Part shown: piece by piece, positions 42,606-50,383 of the stretch
Position numbering within the stretch: the first letter of the stretch is position 1
Layout: each line of letters opens with the position of its first letter
From: an uncultured Bacteroidales bacterium
GTDB taxonomy: Bacteria; Bacteroidota; Bacteroidia; Bacteroidales; UBA932
Length of the DNA stretch: 64,000 bases
NCBI GenBank assembly: GCA_944326245.1
Contig: CALVDF010000008.1
Coordinates: 47,026-111,025 of the forward strand
Direction of reading: 5' to 3'
The notes under the pieces: generated by a model
Seen by the model: only the letters and a program-made list of their open reading frames with translations
What the model was told of the DNA's origin: nothing
The model's database searches: none
Translations under genes and position numbers: made by a program

Positions 42606-44006
42606 ATGAAAACAAAAGCAATTTTTGTCATTGCTGCGGCAATGGTATTTTCTCTCGCATCCTGCGAGAAAAATCCTGGTCAACAAGAAGAGACTGAGAC
42701 GGAGCCTGTAGAGGCCGCCGGAGAAGTGTCCGGAGTATGGGAAGCCGGTTCAACGGTCTATGTTGACGGTCATATTGTAGTTCCCGAAGGTGAGAGCCTC
42801 ACCATCGAGGAGGGTGTGACCGTCATCTTCAGTGATGCAGGAGTAGGTGTGAACCATACTGCCATCGAGTTTTCCGTAGACGGCAACCTGTATTGTCTCG
42901 GAACAGCCGAGAACCCTGTACGCCTGACCGTGGACGAGAGCCTCAGAACGGCCGACAATACATTTGCAGGTCTTTGGGGCGGTATCGTTGCCGGTGCCAC
43001 CTGTGAGGAGATGCTTATCGACCACACCATCATAGAGTACTGCGGCGGCCAGGTAATCGAGGGCTCGCCCGCAGCCGAGAACGGCTATTACACCGCCGGT
43101 GACGACGCCTATCCCCACATCACCACCAACAATGTGGACGGCCGCTACGTCATCACCAACTCCATCCTGCGCAACGGCTGGTCCGACGCCATCTACATGA
43201 TGGGCGGCAATGCCATCATCGCCGACAATATTTTCAGTGCTATCGGCTATGACGGAGCCGAGGCGGTCAATGTGAAGTCCGGTTGCACCGTGGACGTGAC
43301 CCGCAATATCATGTTCAGCGCCAATACCAACGGTCTGAAGCTCTCCAGTTCCGACCAGAGCGAGGTTCGCCATCAGGCTCAGATATGCGCCTACAACAAC
43401 ACCATCATCGGCTCCGGCTGGAGACGCGACGGCGAGAAGGGCGGCGGAATCTATGCTGAGGAGAACGCCGATGCAGGAGTGTTCAACAACCTGCTGGTGA
43501 ACTGCAAGTTCCGCGCGACCACTCCCGCATGGGACGAGCCCGGTTCCGAGGACTGCTATGATGGAGTACATTCTCTTATTGACTACAACTACTATGCTTC
43601 CGGAACGGTAGAGAGCTCTATAGTGTTCAGCGGTGAGTACGAGGATGACGGTGAGACACTGCTCTACTCCGGCGTGAGATTCCCCTACGAGGGCTATGCC
43701 TTCGACCACGAATGGTATGACAGCGACAAGGTGGACGTACACAGCGTGATAGCCAAGACCGCGGAGGAAGCTGCCTCTCTCGACCCTATGTTCGTCAATT
43801 TCAGTCTGGACATGGATCCCGCCAGCTACATCTTCAATGACAGCTGGGACTTCCATCTCCAGGCCGGCTCTCCGGCCCTCGATGCTTCCAAGACCTACAC
43901 GGCCGGTGACCGCCAGCCTTACTTCGGAACATCCGGCCTCGAGGTGAACGGTCAGACCTACACCTCCCCCGTCATCGGCGCATGGTTCGGAGCATTCGGT
44001 GAATAA
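42606..44006 (+). CDS. Right-handed beta-helix lipoprotein
   Basis: 466 residues with lipoprotein signal ('SLASC', Cys about 20) and an acidic Glu/Thr linker (about 24-40). The rest has parallel beta-helix repeats ('GLWGGIVAGATCEEMLIDHTIIEYCGG'-like turns, 'YVITNSILRNGWSDAIYMMGGNAIIADNIFSAIG' region about 180-215, 'NNTIIGSGW'). Such folds occur in surface carbohydrate lyases and in adhesins or binding proteins; I see no polysaccharide-lyase catalytic signature. It sits 33 bases after the TonB receptor and 37 before the phosphatase-like gene, all on the plus strand, so it may act as the ligand-binding partner of the receptor. Confidence 0.78.
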   Translation: MKTKAIFVIAAAMVFSLASCEKNPGQQEETETEPVEAAGEVSGVWEAGSTVYVDGHIVVPEGESLTIEEGVTVIFSDAGVGVNHTAIEFSVDGNLYCLGTAENPVRLTVDESLRTADNTFAGLWGGIVAGATCEEMLIDHTIIEYCGGQVIEGSPAAENGYYTAGDDAYPHITTNNVDGRYVITNSILRNGWSDAIYMMGGNAIIADNIFSAIGYDGAEAVNVKSGCTVDVTRNIMFSANTNGLKLSSSDQSEVRHQAQICAYNNTIIGSGWRRDGEKGGGIYAEENADAGVFNNLLVNCKFRATTPAWDEPGSEDCYDGVHSLIDYNYYASGTVESSIVFSGEYEDDGETLLYSGVRFPYEGYAFDHEWYDSDKVDVHSVIAKTAEEAASLDPMFVNFSLDMDPASYIFNDSWDFHLQAGSPALDASKTYTAGDRQPYFGTSGLEVNGQTYTSPVIGAWFGAFGE

Positions 44007-44043
44007 TCAGCACAGGTAGAATCAATAAAACAAAGACAGCTTT

Positions 44044-45027
44044 ATGAAAAGAATCAACTTCCTTACCCTTACCGCCGCTGCGGTACTCTCCCTGTCAGCG
44101 GTGTCATGCAACACTTCCGCGAGTGTGTCCTCCAGTGTGCCGGAGGACCGCTCCCAGGAGTGGAAGGCTCTCGAGCAGCCGCTCAATTTCTACATTGCCA
44201 ACGACCTGGGCCGCAACGGCTACTATGACCAGAAGCCGATAGCTGAGACTATGGGCAGGATGGCTGAGACCATTGACATCGAGTTTGTGGTAGCTGCCGG
44301 AGACGTGCATCACTTCGAGGGCGTGCAGAGTGTCAGCGACCCTCTGTGGATGACCAACTACGAGCTCATCTACTCCCATCCCGACCTGATGACCCCCTGG
44401 TATGCCATCTGCGGCAACCACGAGTACCGCAGCAATACCCAGGCCTGCATAGACTACAGCCAGGTTAGCGCCCGCTGGAACATGCCCTCGCGCTACTACA
44501 CCTTCGTCAAGGAGGAGGACGGCGTGGAGATACGTATCGTGATGATCGACACCACTCCGCTCATCGACAAGTACCGCGAGGAGACCGACAAGTATGCCGA
44601 TGCTTCCAAGTCCGACTACCGCGAGCAGCTGGCATGGCTGGACAGAACCCTGTCGGAGGCGGATGAGGACTGGGTGATCGTGGTGGGCCACCATCCGATC
44701 TATGCCTACACGGACAAGGACGAGAGCGAGCGCACCGACATGCAGGAGCGCGTGAACTCCATCCTGCTCAGGCATGACAACGTGGATATGTACGTGTGCG
44801 GCCACCTGCATACTTTCCAGCATATCCGCAAGGACGGCAGCGATATCGACTACGTGGTCAACACTTCCGGTTCGCTGAGCCGGGACGTGGAGGCTGTCGA
44901 TGGTACCGTCTTCTGCAGCTCCGAGTCCGGCTGGTCCCTGGTGACCGTCTCAGCCGATACCCTGAGCCTGCACATGCTCGACAAGACCGGAAAGGTTCTG
45001 CATACGGTTATGAGAACGAAGCGATAG
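44044..45027 (+). CDS. Acid-phosphatase-like metallophosphoesterase lipoprotein
   Basis: 327 residues with a lipoprotein signal ('AVSC', Cys about 22). Calcineurin-like fold closest in pattern to mammalian tartrate-resistant acid phosphatase: 'IANDLGRNGYYDQ' (about 57-69), 'AAGDVHHFEGVQSVSDP' (about 86-102), 'CGNHEY' (about 124-129), 'SARWNMPSRYYTF' (about 142-154), 'VVGHHPIYAY' (about 217-226) and 'CGHLHTFQHI' (about 252-261). The metal-binding Asp, Asn and His residues are present, but the Tyr of purple acid phosphatases (GDxxY) is replaced by His. Last gene of the receptor module; its end overlaps the converging patatin gene by 20 bases. Confidence 0.85.
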   Translation: MKRINFLTLTAAAVLSLSAVSCNTSASVSSSVPEDRSQEWKALEQPLNFYIANDLGRNGYYDQKPIAETMGRMAETIDIEFVVAAGDVHHFEGVQSVSDPLWMTNYELIYSHPDLMTPWYAICGNHEYRSNTQACIDYSQVSARWNMPSRYYTFVKEEDGVEIRIVMIDTTPLIDKYREETDKYADASKSDYREQLAWLDRTLSEADEDWVIVVGHHPIYAYTDKDESERTDMQERVNSILLRHDNVDMYVCGHLHTFQHIRKDGSDIDYVVNTSGSLSRDVEAVDGTVFCSSESGWSLVTVSADTLSLHMLDKTGKVLHTVMRTKR

Positions 45028-45928
45028 CCTCTTCCATCTTCTCACGTCCAAGCCGTACTATCTCGTCGTATTTGTAGAACTCCATGGTGGAATAAGCATT
45101 CTTGGCGATGCGGACCAGAATGTCGGGAGGATAGAGCTTGAGGGTCAGATCCGCGTTGGTCTGGATCATCACGCTGGACGATTCATTGAGGATGGTGACG
45201 ATACCCATATCGTTGTCATCCTCTTTTTCTTTCTCAAGGTTCTCCGAACCTGACAGCAGATGGGCTTCCACCTCATCCTTCTTGACCTTGTCGGCTATGG
45301 TGTCGACTATCTTGTCCAGTCTCTGGCGGATACGTCCTTTCACGTGCTCCTGTTTCTCTTCCGGTTTTTCTATGTAGGGCCCGTTGAGGTCAACTGCGGT
45401 GAGGATGTCTCCTGGGGTCCTGACGACCCTGTTGACCGGTACCGGGTTGACTACGCCGCCGTCTATCAGCAGCATGTCGCCTATGCGGTTGGGTGTGAAG
45501 ATAGAAGGCAGGGAAATAGAGGACCGTATGGCATCGTAAAGGCTTCCGCGGTCAAATACCACCTCTTTCCGGTGACGAATGTCGGTGGCGACAGCTGAGA
45601 AAGGTATAGGCAGGTTCTCTATCTGTTTGTCCGGAATGATGCTCTTGAGCTCGCCGATGACCTTCTCCCCCTTGACGAACCCTCCGTTACCGATGGTGAA
45701 GTCCATCAGGTTGAAGACCTTCATCCTGTCCACTGTCTTCATCCACTCCTTGAATGCCTCCAGGCCTCCTGCCGCGTATATACCGCCGACGAGGGCCCCC
45801 ATGGAGGCCCCCGCAACGGATGTTATTCTGAAACCGTGTTCTTCCAGCACTTCGATCGCCCCTATGTGCGCGAGGCCTCTGGAACCGCCGCTGGCCAGTA
45901 CCAGGGCGACATTTTTCCTTTCAGTCAT
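45008..45928 (-). CDS. Patatin-like phospholipase (RssA type)
   Basis: 306-residue lipid hydrolase with a Ser-Asp dyad. The oxyanion motif 'GGSRG' (14-18), nucleophile S42 in 'GASMG' and the Asp motif 'LLIDGGVVNPVPV' (about 150-162) are intact. It lacks a signal peptide, so it acts in the cytoplasm or at the inner membrane. The C-terminal third is charged and helical. It is the last of four minus-strand genes, starting three bases after the previous stop. Its final 20 bases overlap the end of the opposing phosphatase-like gene. Confidence 0.9.
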   Translation of the reverse strand: MTERKNVALVLASGGSRGLAHIGAIEVLEEHGFRITSVAGASMGALVGGIYAAGGLEAFKEWMKTVDRMKVFNLMDFTIGNGGFVKGEKVIGELKSIIPDKQIENLPIPFSAVATDIRHRKEVVFDRGSLYDAIRSSISLPSIFTPNRIGDMLLIDGGVVNPVPVNRVVRTPGDILTAVDLNGPYIEKPEEKQEHVKGRIRQRLDKIVDTIADKVKKDEVEAHLLSGSENLEKEKEDDNDMGIVTILNESSSVMIQTNADLTLKLYPPDILVRIAKNAYSTMEFYKYDEIVRLGREKMEEAIASFS

Positions 45929-45931
45929 ATC

Positions 45932-47200
45932 TTATTTTATCTCTCTGATGAGCATACCCGGCGTGAAATTCATGCCGCTTACAACCTCAAAGGTGGTAGC
46001 GTTGAATTCCGAGCCGACGGCTTCCTCTTCATTTGCCATGTAGCGGTTGTCCCAGATCTTGCCAGGTACCGGGCGGATGACTCCACGGCGGTTGTATCTG
46101 ATCTTGCCTGTGGCTTCGTCGATTACCGGAACCAGCACCTCGTATTTCGATTTTGCGGTTACCCCTTCCTTCATGCCGATGTAGGCCATAAGCGGCTCGG
46201 TGGATACTAGAGGAACCTTGACCTTGAACTGGTCGAACTCTTTCTGGAGCTCCATCACGTTGTTGTCTATGGCGCGGGCGCAGACCTTGCGGAATACGTC
46301 TTCAGGGTTGTACAGGCCACGGAGTACCGGCTTTGCACTTTTGGCCATGTATTTCCCCACGTATTTGAGTCTGAAGGTGGTAGAGTCGGCCTCATAGGCT
46401 GCTTTCCTGGCCGGGATGAGCGTGTCGGCGGCGAATGCGGCGAGCGACAGGGAATCGGTGCCGGGCTTGTCGTAGTAGTAGTGCTCGTAGAAATAGTCTG
46501 CGACACTGTCGTTCCAGTCGAGCTGGTAGAGGTAGGATGTGATCCGGACCGTGAATCCGGCTATCATTGAGGATACGGCGGCACCCAGAGTCGTGAGGCT
46601 TGTCACGATGTTGTTGTCGTCACCTGTCGCACCGGCGGCAAGGCCTCCGATGATGGTGAGGATGCCGGTGGCGATCTCGGCGTTCTTCTCGTGGTCGACG
46701 TAAGTGATGTCGTTGACTATTACGAATGTATTGCTGATCATCTCGTATCCCTTGTCAGCCAGGGCGTCTATGCCGCGCTTGCTCTGTGCGGCGGATTCGA
46801 TGTCCATGGCGGTGGCTCCGTAGAGACCCCTCTGCATGATGAGGGAAGGATCGAAGCCTCCGGTGACTTTGTTGCGGAGAAACCATTTGGATACCAGTCG
46901 TTTGGCTATTTCGTTGCGGGCCAGATAGGCGTCTACGTCCCTCATGAGGTTGTCTTTCCTGTTGCTGCTGGGGGTGGTGACGCATTTGACGCTCAGGTCG
47001 TGGTTGTTGTACTTGTCAGGCGTTTCGAGGGCCATGAATGCATTGACTATCTCCTCGTCCATGTTCAGGTCGGGATGGCTGATCATGAAAGAGTAGAGGG
47101 AGCTCCTGCGGTACTTCAGGACTGAATCGGGAGCCTGTGCGCAGATGGTCTGCGATATGGTTATGAGTGCCAGTATTGCGGCTGTATAAAATCTTTTCAT
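45932..47200 (-). CDS. Secreted protein of unknown function
   Basis: 422 residues with a signal peptide (about 1-21, 'ICAQ'). An unusual feature is a hydrophobic stretch 'IATGILTIIGGLAAGATG' followed by 'LTTLGAAVSSMIAGFTV' (about 175-225), which could be a membrane hairpin in an otherwise polar protein. Charged, mostly helical flanks surround it. I recognise no domain. It lies between the WG-repeat gene (12 bases) and the patatin gene (3 bases), so all are coexpressed. A membrane- or lipid-associated role is only suggested by that context. Confidence 0.7.
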   Translation of the reverse strand: MKRFYTAAILALITISQTICAQAPDSVLKYRRSSLYSFMISHPDLNMDEEIVNAFMALETPDKYNNHDLSVKCVTTPSSNRKDNLMRDVDAYLARNEIAKRLVSKWFLRNKVTGGFDPSLIMQRGLYGATAMDIESAAQSKRGIDALADKGYEMISNTFVIVNDITYVDHEKNAEIATGILTIIGGLAAGATGDDNNIVTSLTTLGAAVSSMIAGFTVRITSYLYQLDWNDSVADYFYEHYYYDKPGTDSLSLAAFAADTLIPARKAAYEADSTTFRLKYVGKYMAKSAKPVLRGLYNPEDVFRKVCARAIDNNVMELQKEFDQFKVKVPLVSTEPLMAYIGMKEGVTAKSKYEVLVPVIDEATGKIRYNRRGVIRPVPGKIWDNRYMANEEEAVGSEFNATTFEVVSGMNFTPGMLIREIK

Positions 47201-47212
47201 GGCTTTTCAGGT

Positions 47213-48166
47213 TTAGAAGTCCCACATGTTTTCGTCTACGATGTCGTCGAGCGATACCCTGCCGTCGGAGTCAGTGAATCCGATGACGGTCTCGCCCTTT
47301 TCATTGAGCCATGCAGTCCGGCCCGAACGGTCCGTTACCCATCTTACGGCCCCTGTTTCCGGATGCAGGAGCAGTGATCCGTGACGCGAGCCGGGTGCTC
47401 CCTGCACGCTCTCGTATATCGCTGGTATGACTTCCTGGCCAAGGGTGTTGACAAATCCGTATTTGCCGTCCCTCCTTACCCATGCGAGACCTTCGGAGAA
47501 CTCTCCGACGGCATCGTATGTGTTTTCTGTCAGAGTGTTGTAGCTGCGGTCCAGAAGGATCCACCGGCCGTCAGGCACTTCCATGGTTTTCCCTTCACCG
47601 TCAGTGAGGTACATGTCGTCCATGGAGAAAGTGGCGGAGACGCCGAAGATGTATTCCTGTCCTACGGGTTTGCCTTTCTTGTCCACAATGGGCATGGCCC
47701 TTCTCTGGCGTTTGATGCCTGTGCCTGACTCTTCGGCCCATGCAACTCCGTCCACGAACGGTCCGACTATCCCGAACGGACGGCTGGTGCCGGCTGTACC
47801 GGCAAGGTCCATGAATCTCCATTCTCCTCCTGTCATATAGGGAGTGCCGTCGGATTCCCGTACGGGGCCTTCATAGACGGCAACGAATCCCTCGTTGCAG
47901 AGGTCTACGTAGTCGTATTCGACGGGGATGACTGTCTCTCCTTTGGAATTGACTGCTCCCCACTTGTTCTTGATGCATACCAGCCCCAGTCCGTCTGCCG
48001 GTCTGCTGACTGCGTCATATTCCGCCTTGACGATGACGTTTCCGCCTGCATCCTTGTATCCCCAGCCTCGGCCGGTCTCATAGGGTATCATGGTCTGCGC
48101 GGCCGAGGGCAAGGCTGTCAATGCCGCAAGCAGACAAGCGGTAGTTAATGTGATGGGTCTGTTCAT
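47213..48166 (-). CDS. WG-repeat secreted protein
   Basis: 317 residues with a signal peptide (about 1-23, 'PSAAQ'). At least five WG repeats are visible, each with the pattern GxWGYxDxxGxxxIPxxYDxxxxF: 'GRGWGYKDAGGNVIVKAEYD' (about 33-52), 'NKWGAVNSKGETVIPVEYDY' (about 67-86), 'GRWILLDRSYNTLTENTYDA' (about 205-224), 'GKYGFVNTLGQEVIPAIYES' (about 237-256). WG repeats form surface-exposed beta structures thought to bind other proteins. Second gene of the four-gene minus-strand operon. Confidence 0.88.
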   Translation of the reverse strand: MNRPITLTTACLLAALTALPSAAQTMIPYETGRGWGYKDAGGNVIVKAEYDAVSRPADGLGLVCIKNKWGAVNSKGETVIPVEYDYVDLCNEGFVAVYEGPVRESDGTPYMTGGEWRFMDLAGTAGTSRPFGIVGPFVDGVAWAEESGTGIKRQRRAMPIVDKKGKPVGQEYIFGVSATFSMDDMYLTDGEGKTMEVPDGRWILLDRSYNTLTENTYDAVGEFSEGLAWVRRDGKYGFVNTLGQEVIPAIYESVQGAPGSRHGSLLLHPETGAVRWVTDRSGRTAWLNEKGETVIGFTDSDGRVSLDDIVDENMWDF

Positions 48167-48215
48167 GTCTTTATTTTTAGCTGGATATCGACTTGGTTAT
48201 TGGGTGCGGAAGACA

Positions 48216-48698
48216 TCAGAAGCCTGATGAAAGGCTTTTGACCATTCCCTTTTCTTCCAGGAATTTGCGCAGATTGTCCTTGGTTACCGACATGGTCACG
48301 GCTATCCTGTATTCCTTGCGGCCTGTCTGTGTGACCTGGATGGCAGAGTTGACGGAACCTATGAACCGCTGGTATCCGGACTGGAAGAAACTGTCGAAGA
48401 AAACAGTCTCTTCAGGGGTCAGCTCCGCAGACCTGAGTGCAGGCTGGGCGGTAGCCCCGTTGCCGGCCGGTATGCCCCGGAATATTACGGCATGGACGGC
48501 GTTTTTCTTGGCTTCCTCGACAGGCAGGTCGGGGGTGCGCCAGTATGTCCAGACGCGCAGGACGTAGGTGCCGTCGGCTCCGACGCCCATGCTTTCGACC
48601 TCGTATGACCACGGCTGGTCGGCTCTGTTGACCTTGGATGCTGTTCCGCATGAGTAAACCAGGAGCGGAAGTAGAAGTAAAATGAGATATTTCCTCAT
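48216..48698 (-). CDS. Lipoprotein of unknown function, first gene of a four-gene operon
   Basis: 160 residues with lipoprotein signal ('LVYSC', Cys about 17). The mature protein looks like a small alpha/beta domain: 'YVLRVWTYWRTPDLPVEEAKKNAVHAVIFRGIP' region (about 45-77) and 'EYRIAVTMSVTKDNLRKFLEEKG' (about 130-152). The helix after a long strand resembles the LPP20/FlgT_N-type periplasmic domain, but that is only a resemblance. It has a strong promoter 25-30 bases upstream and is followed by the WG-repeat gene after 49 bases. Confidence 0.75.
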   Translation of the reverse strand: MRKYLILLLLPLLVYSCGTASKVNRADQPWSYEVESMGVGADGTYVLRVWTYWRTPDLPVEEAKKNAVHAVIFRGIPAGNGATAQPALRSAELTPEETVFFDSFFQSGYQRFIGSVNSAIQVTQTGRKEYRIAVTMSVTKDNLRKFLEEKGMVKSLSSGF

Positions 48699-48729
48699 AG
48701 TGCAGTGATTTGGTGTGTTTATTGCTAGA

Positions 48730-48760
48730 CAAAGATATTGAGTTTTGATGGCTTTTCAAA
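48730..48760 (-). promoter_or_regulatory. Promoter of the four-gene envelope operon
   Basis: Minus strand: TTTG at 48760-48757, 19-base spacer, TATCTTTG at 48737-48730. Near-ideal. Divergent from the promoter at 48744-48777, with interleaved elements. Confidence 0.7.
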
Positions 48761-48777
48761 ATCCTTTATTATCTTTG
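48744..48777 (+). promoter_or_regulatory. Promoter of the HdeD-like gene
   Basis: TTTG (48744-48747), 22-base spacer, TATCTTTG (48770-48777), then only four bases before ATG 48782: predicted leaderless or nearly so. Confidence 0.55.
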
Positions 48778-48781
48778 CAGT

Positions 48782-49369
48782 ATGAAATCAGCAAATGTGT
48801 TTTTTGACAGATCCTACGGATACGCGAGGGCAATAGTCGCCCTTGTCGGGGGTCTTGTTATGGTCGTGTGGCCGGAAGCCGTGAAGAATTCCATCATGAT
48901 TATTCTCGGTGCCCTTATTCTGGCTGTCGGAGTGGTCACTCTCATCATGTCCTACACGGGCAAGTGGAGGAAGGAGAAAGTCCCGTTGCTGTTGCTCAAC
49001 TCCATAGTGGACATAGCATTCGGACTGGTGCTGATTATTTTCCCCAAATTCTTTACGGACCTGATCATGTTTGTTTTCGGCCTGATACTTCTTGTGTTCG
49101 GTCTGGGAGAGATAATCAATCTTTTCCGTACTGCCAGGGTCGTGCGCGTGCCTTGGCCCCTGTTCATAGGACCGGCCATTACACTGATATTGGGCGTTGT
49201 GATGTTTTTCTTCCCCGGAGAGAGTGGAAATCTGCTGTTTATCCTGTTCGGATCGACGCTTCTGCTGTATGCGGTGTCGGAATTTGCATCCACATACACT
49301 ATCAGGCGGGAAATGAAGAATGTAAATCAGGAAAACAATAGAGAAAGTACAGAACGGATTGAAGGATAG
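48782..49369 (+). CDS. HdeD-family (DUF308) membrane protein
   Basis: 195 residues with six hydrophobic segments in three paired repeats (about 17-32, 36-54, 65-80, 85-107, 125-140, 145-165), each pair containing the DUF308 pattern of a Gly- and Leu-rich helix followed by 'FG..LL..G'. In E. coli HdeD is linked to acid resistance; the function in this phylum is not established. The C-terminus is charged. Its end lies two bases from the 3' end of the converging tRNA-Arg gene. The start ATG is right after its promoter. Confidence 0.85.
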   Translation: MKSANVFFDRSYGYARAIVALVGGLVMVVWPEAVKNSIMIILGALILAVGVVTLIMSYTGKWRKEKVPLLLLNSIVDIAFGLVLIIFPKFFTDLIMFVFGLILLVFGLGEIINLFRTARVVRVPWPLFIGPAITLILGVVMFFFPGESGNLLFILFGSTLLLYAVSEFASTYTIRREMKNVNQENNRESTERIEG

Positions 49370-49370
49370 T

Positions 49371-49440
49371 ACCTCCGTGGGGAATCGAACCCCAACCAAG
49401 AGAACCGGAATCTCTCATTCTATCCATTAAACTACGGAGG
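49371..49440 (-). tRNA. tRNA-Arg (anticodon CCG)
   Basis: Acceptor stem CCTCCGT / ACGGAGG, anticodon stem AGAGA / TCTCT with loop TTCCGGT (anticodon CCG, reads CGG), T arm TGGGG-TTCGATT-CCCCA. D arm is the short GTTTAATGGATAGAA form typical of some tRNA-Arg. CCA is not encoded. Confidence 0.93.
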
Positions 49441-49451
49441 CAAACGGACTG

Positions 49452-49459
49452 CAAATGTA
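49452..49459 (-). promoter_or_regulatory. -7 box of tRNA-Arg
   Basis: TACATTTG on the minus strand, 11 bases before the tRNA 5' end. No clear -33. Confidence 0.35.
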
Positions 49460-49483
49460 TAAATAAAAACTGAATAATTGAAT

Positions 49484-50344
49484 ATGACAGCTTATGTTTT
49501 TCCCGGTCAGGGAGCACAGTTCACCGGTATGGGCAAGGATCTCTATGATGCGAGCCCCAAGGCAAAGGCACTGATCGACAGTGCTTGCGATATTCTCGGA
49601 TTCGATATACGCAACATAATGTTCACCGGCTCGGCAGATGATCTCAAGCAGACCAAGGTCACCCAGCCGGCTGTTTTTATCCATTCGGTGGCTGCCGCAG
49701 CGACCATTGGGAACTTTCATCCCGATATGACTGCCGGCCACTCTCTCGGAGAGTTTTCCGCCCTTGTGGCTGCCGGAGCCATGTCCTTCGAGGACGGTCT
49801 CCGTCTGGTATATGCCAGGGCCATGGCTATGCAGAAGGCCTGCGAGGCACATCCCTCTACCATGGCGGCCATCATCGGTCTGCCTGACGATGTAGTGGAG
49901 AAAGTATGTGCCGAGACTGAGGGTGTGGTCGTTCCGGCCAACTACAACTGTCCGGGACAGCTGGTCATTTCCGGAGATATAGATGCAGTGGACCGTGCCT
50001 GTGCCACACTGAAGGCTGCCGGAGCCAAGAGGGCTCTGCGCCTGGCAGTCGGCGGAGCATTCCATTCTCCTCTGATGGAGCCTGCCAGAGTAGAGCTGGC
50101 GGAGGCTATCGGCAGGACCGATATCAAGGCCCCGGTATGCCCCGTATACCAGAATGTGGATGCCCTGCCTTCAACCGATCCGTCGGTGATCAAGGAAAAG
50201 CTCCTCAAGCAGCTCACATCCCCTGTAAGATGGACCCAGACAGTGCTGAACATGCACCGCGACGGGGCTACGGAGTTCGTGGAGCTCGGCCCGGGTGCAG
50301 TCCTCCAGGGCCTGATCAGGAAATGCCTTCCTGCAGAAAAGTAA
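49484..50344 (+). CDS. fabD: Malonyl-CoA:acyl carrier protein transacylase
   Basis: Transfers malonate from CoA to ACP to begin fatty-acid synthesis. 286 residues. Start motif 'YVFPGQGAQ' (3-11), nucleophile S87 in 'GHSLG', 'ARAMAMQKAC' (about 110-119, the conserved Arg), 'NYNCPGQLVISG' (about 157-168) and catalytic His in 'GGAFHSPLM' (about 195-203). TTG at 49478 could extend it by two residues; ATG 49484 is preferred. It lies 40 bases upstream of nifJ, and both could be cotranscribed. Confidence 0.95.
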   Translation: MTAYVFPGQGAQFTGMGKDLYDASPKAKALIDSACDILGFDIRNIMFTGSADDLKQTKVTQPAVFIHSVAAAATIGNFHPDMTAGHSLGEFSALVAAGAMSFEDGLRLVYARAMAMQKACEAHPSTMAAIIGLPDDVVEKVCAETEGVVVPANYNCPGQLVISGDIDAVDRACATLKAAGAKRALRLAVGGAFHSPLMEPARVELAEAIGRTDIKAPVCPVYQNVDALPSTDPSVIKEKLLKQLTSPVRWTQTVLNMHRDGATEFVELGPGAVLQGLIRKCLPAEK

Positions 50345-50383
50345 AGTCAACCAATAACAATAACTACTAATAGTCTTATAGTA

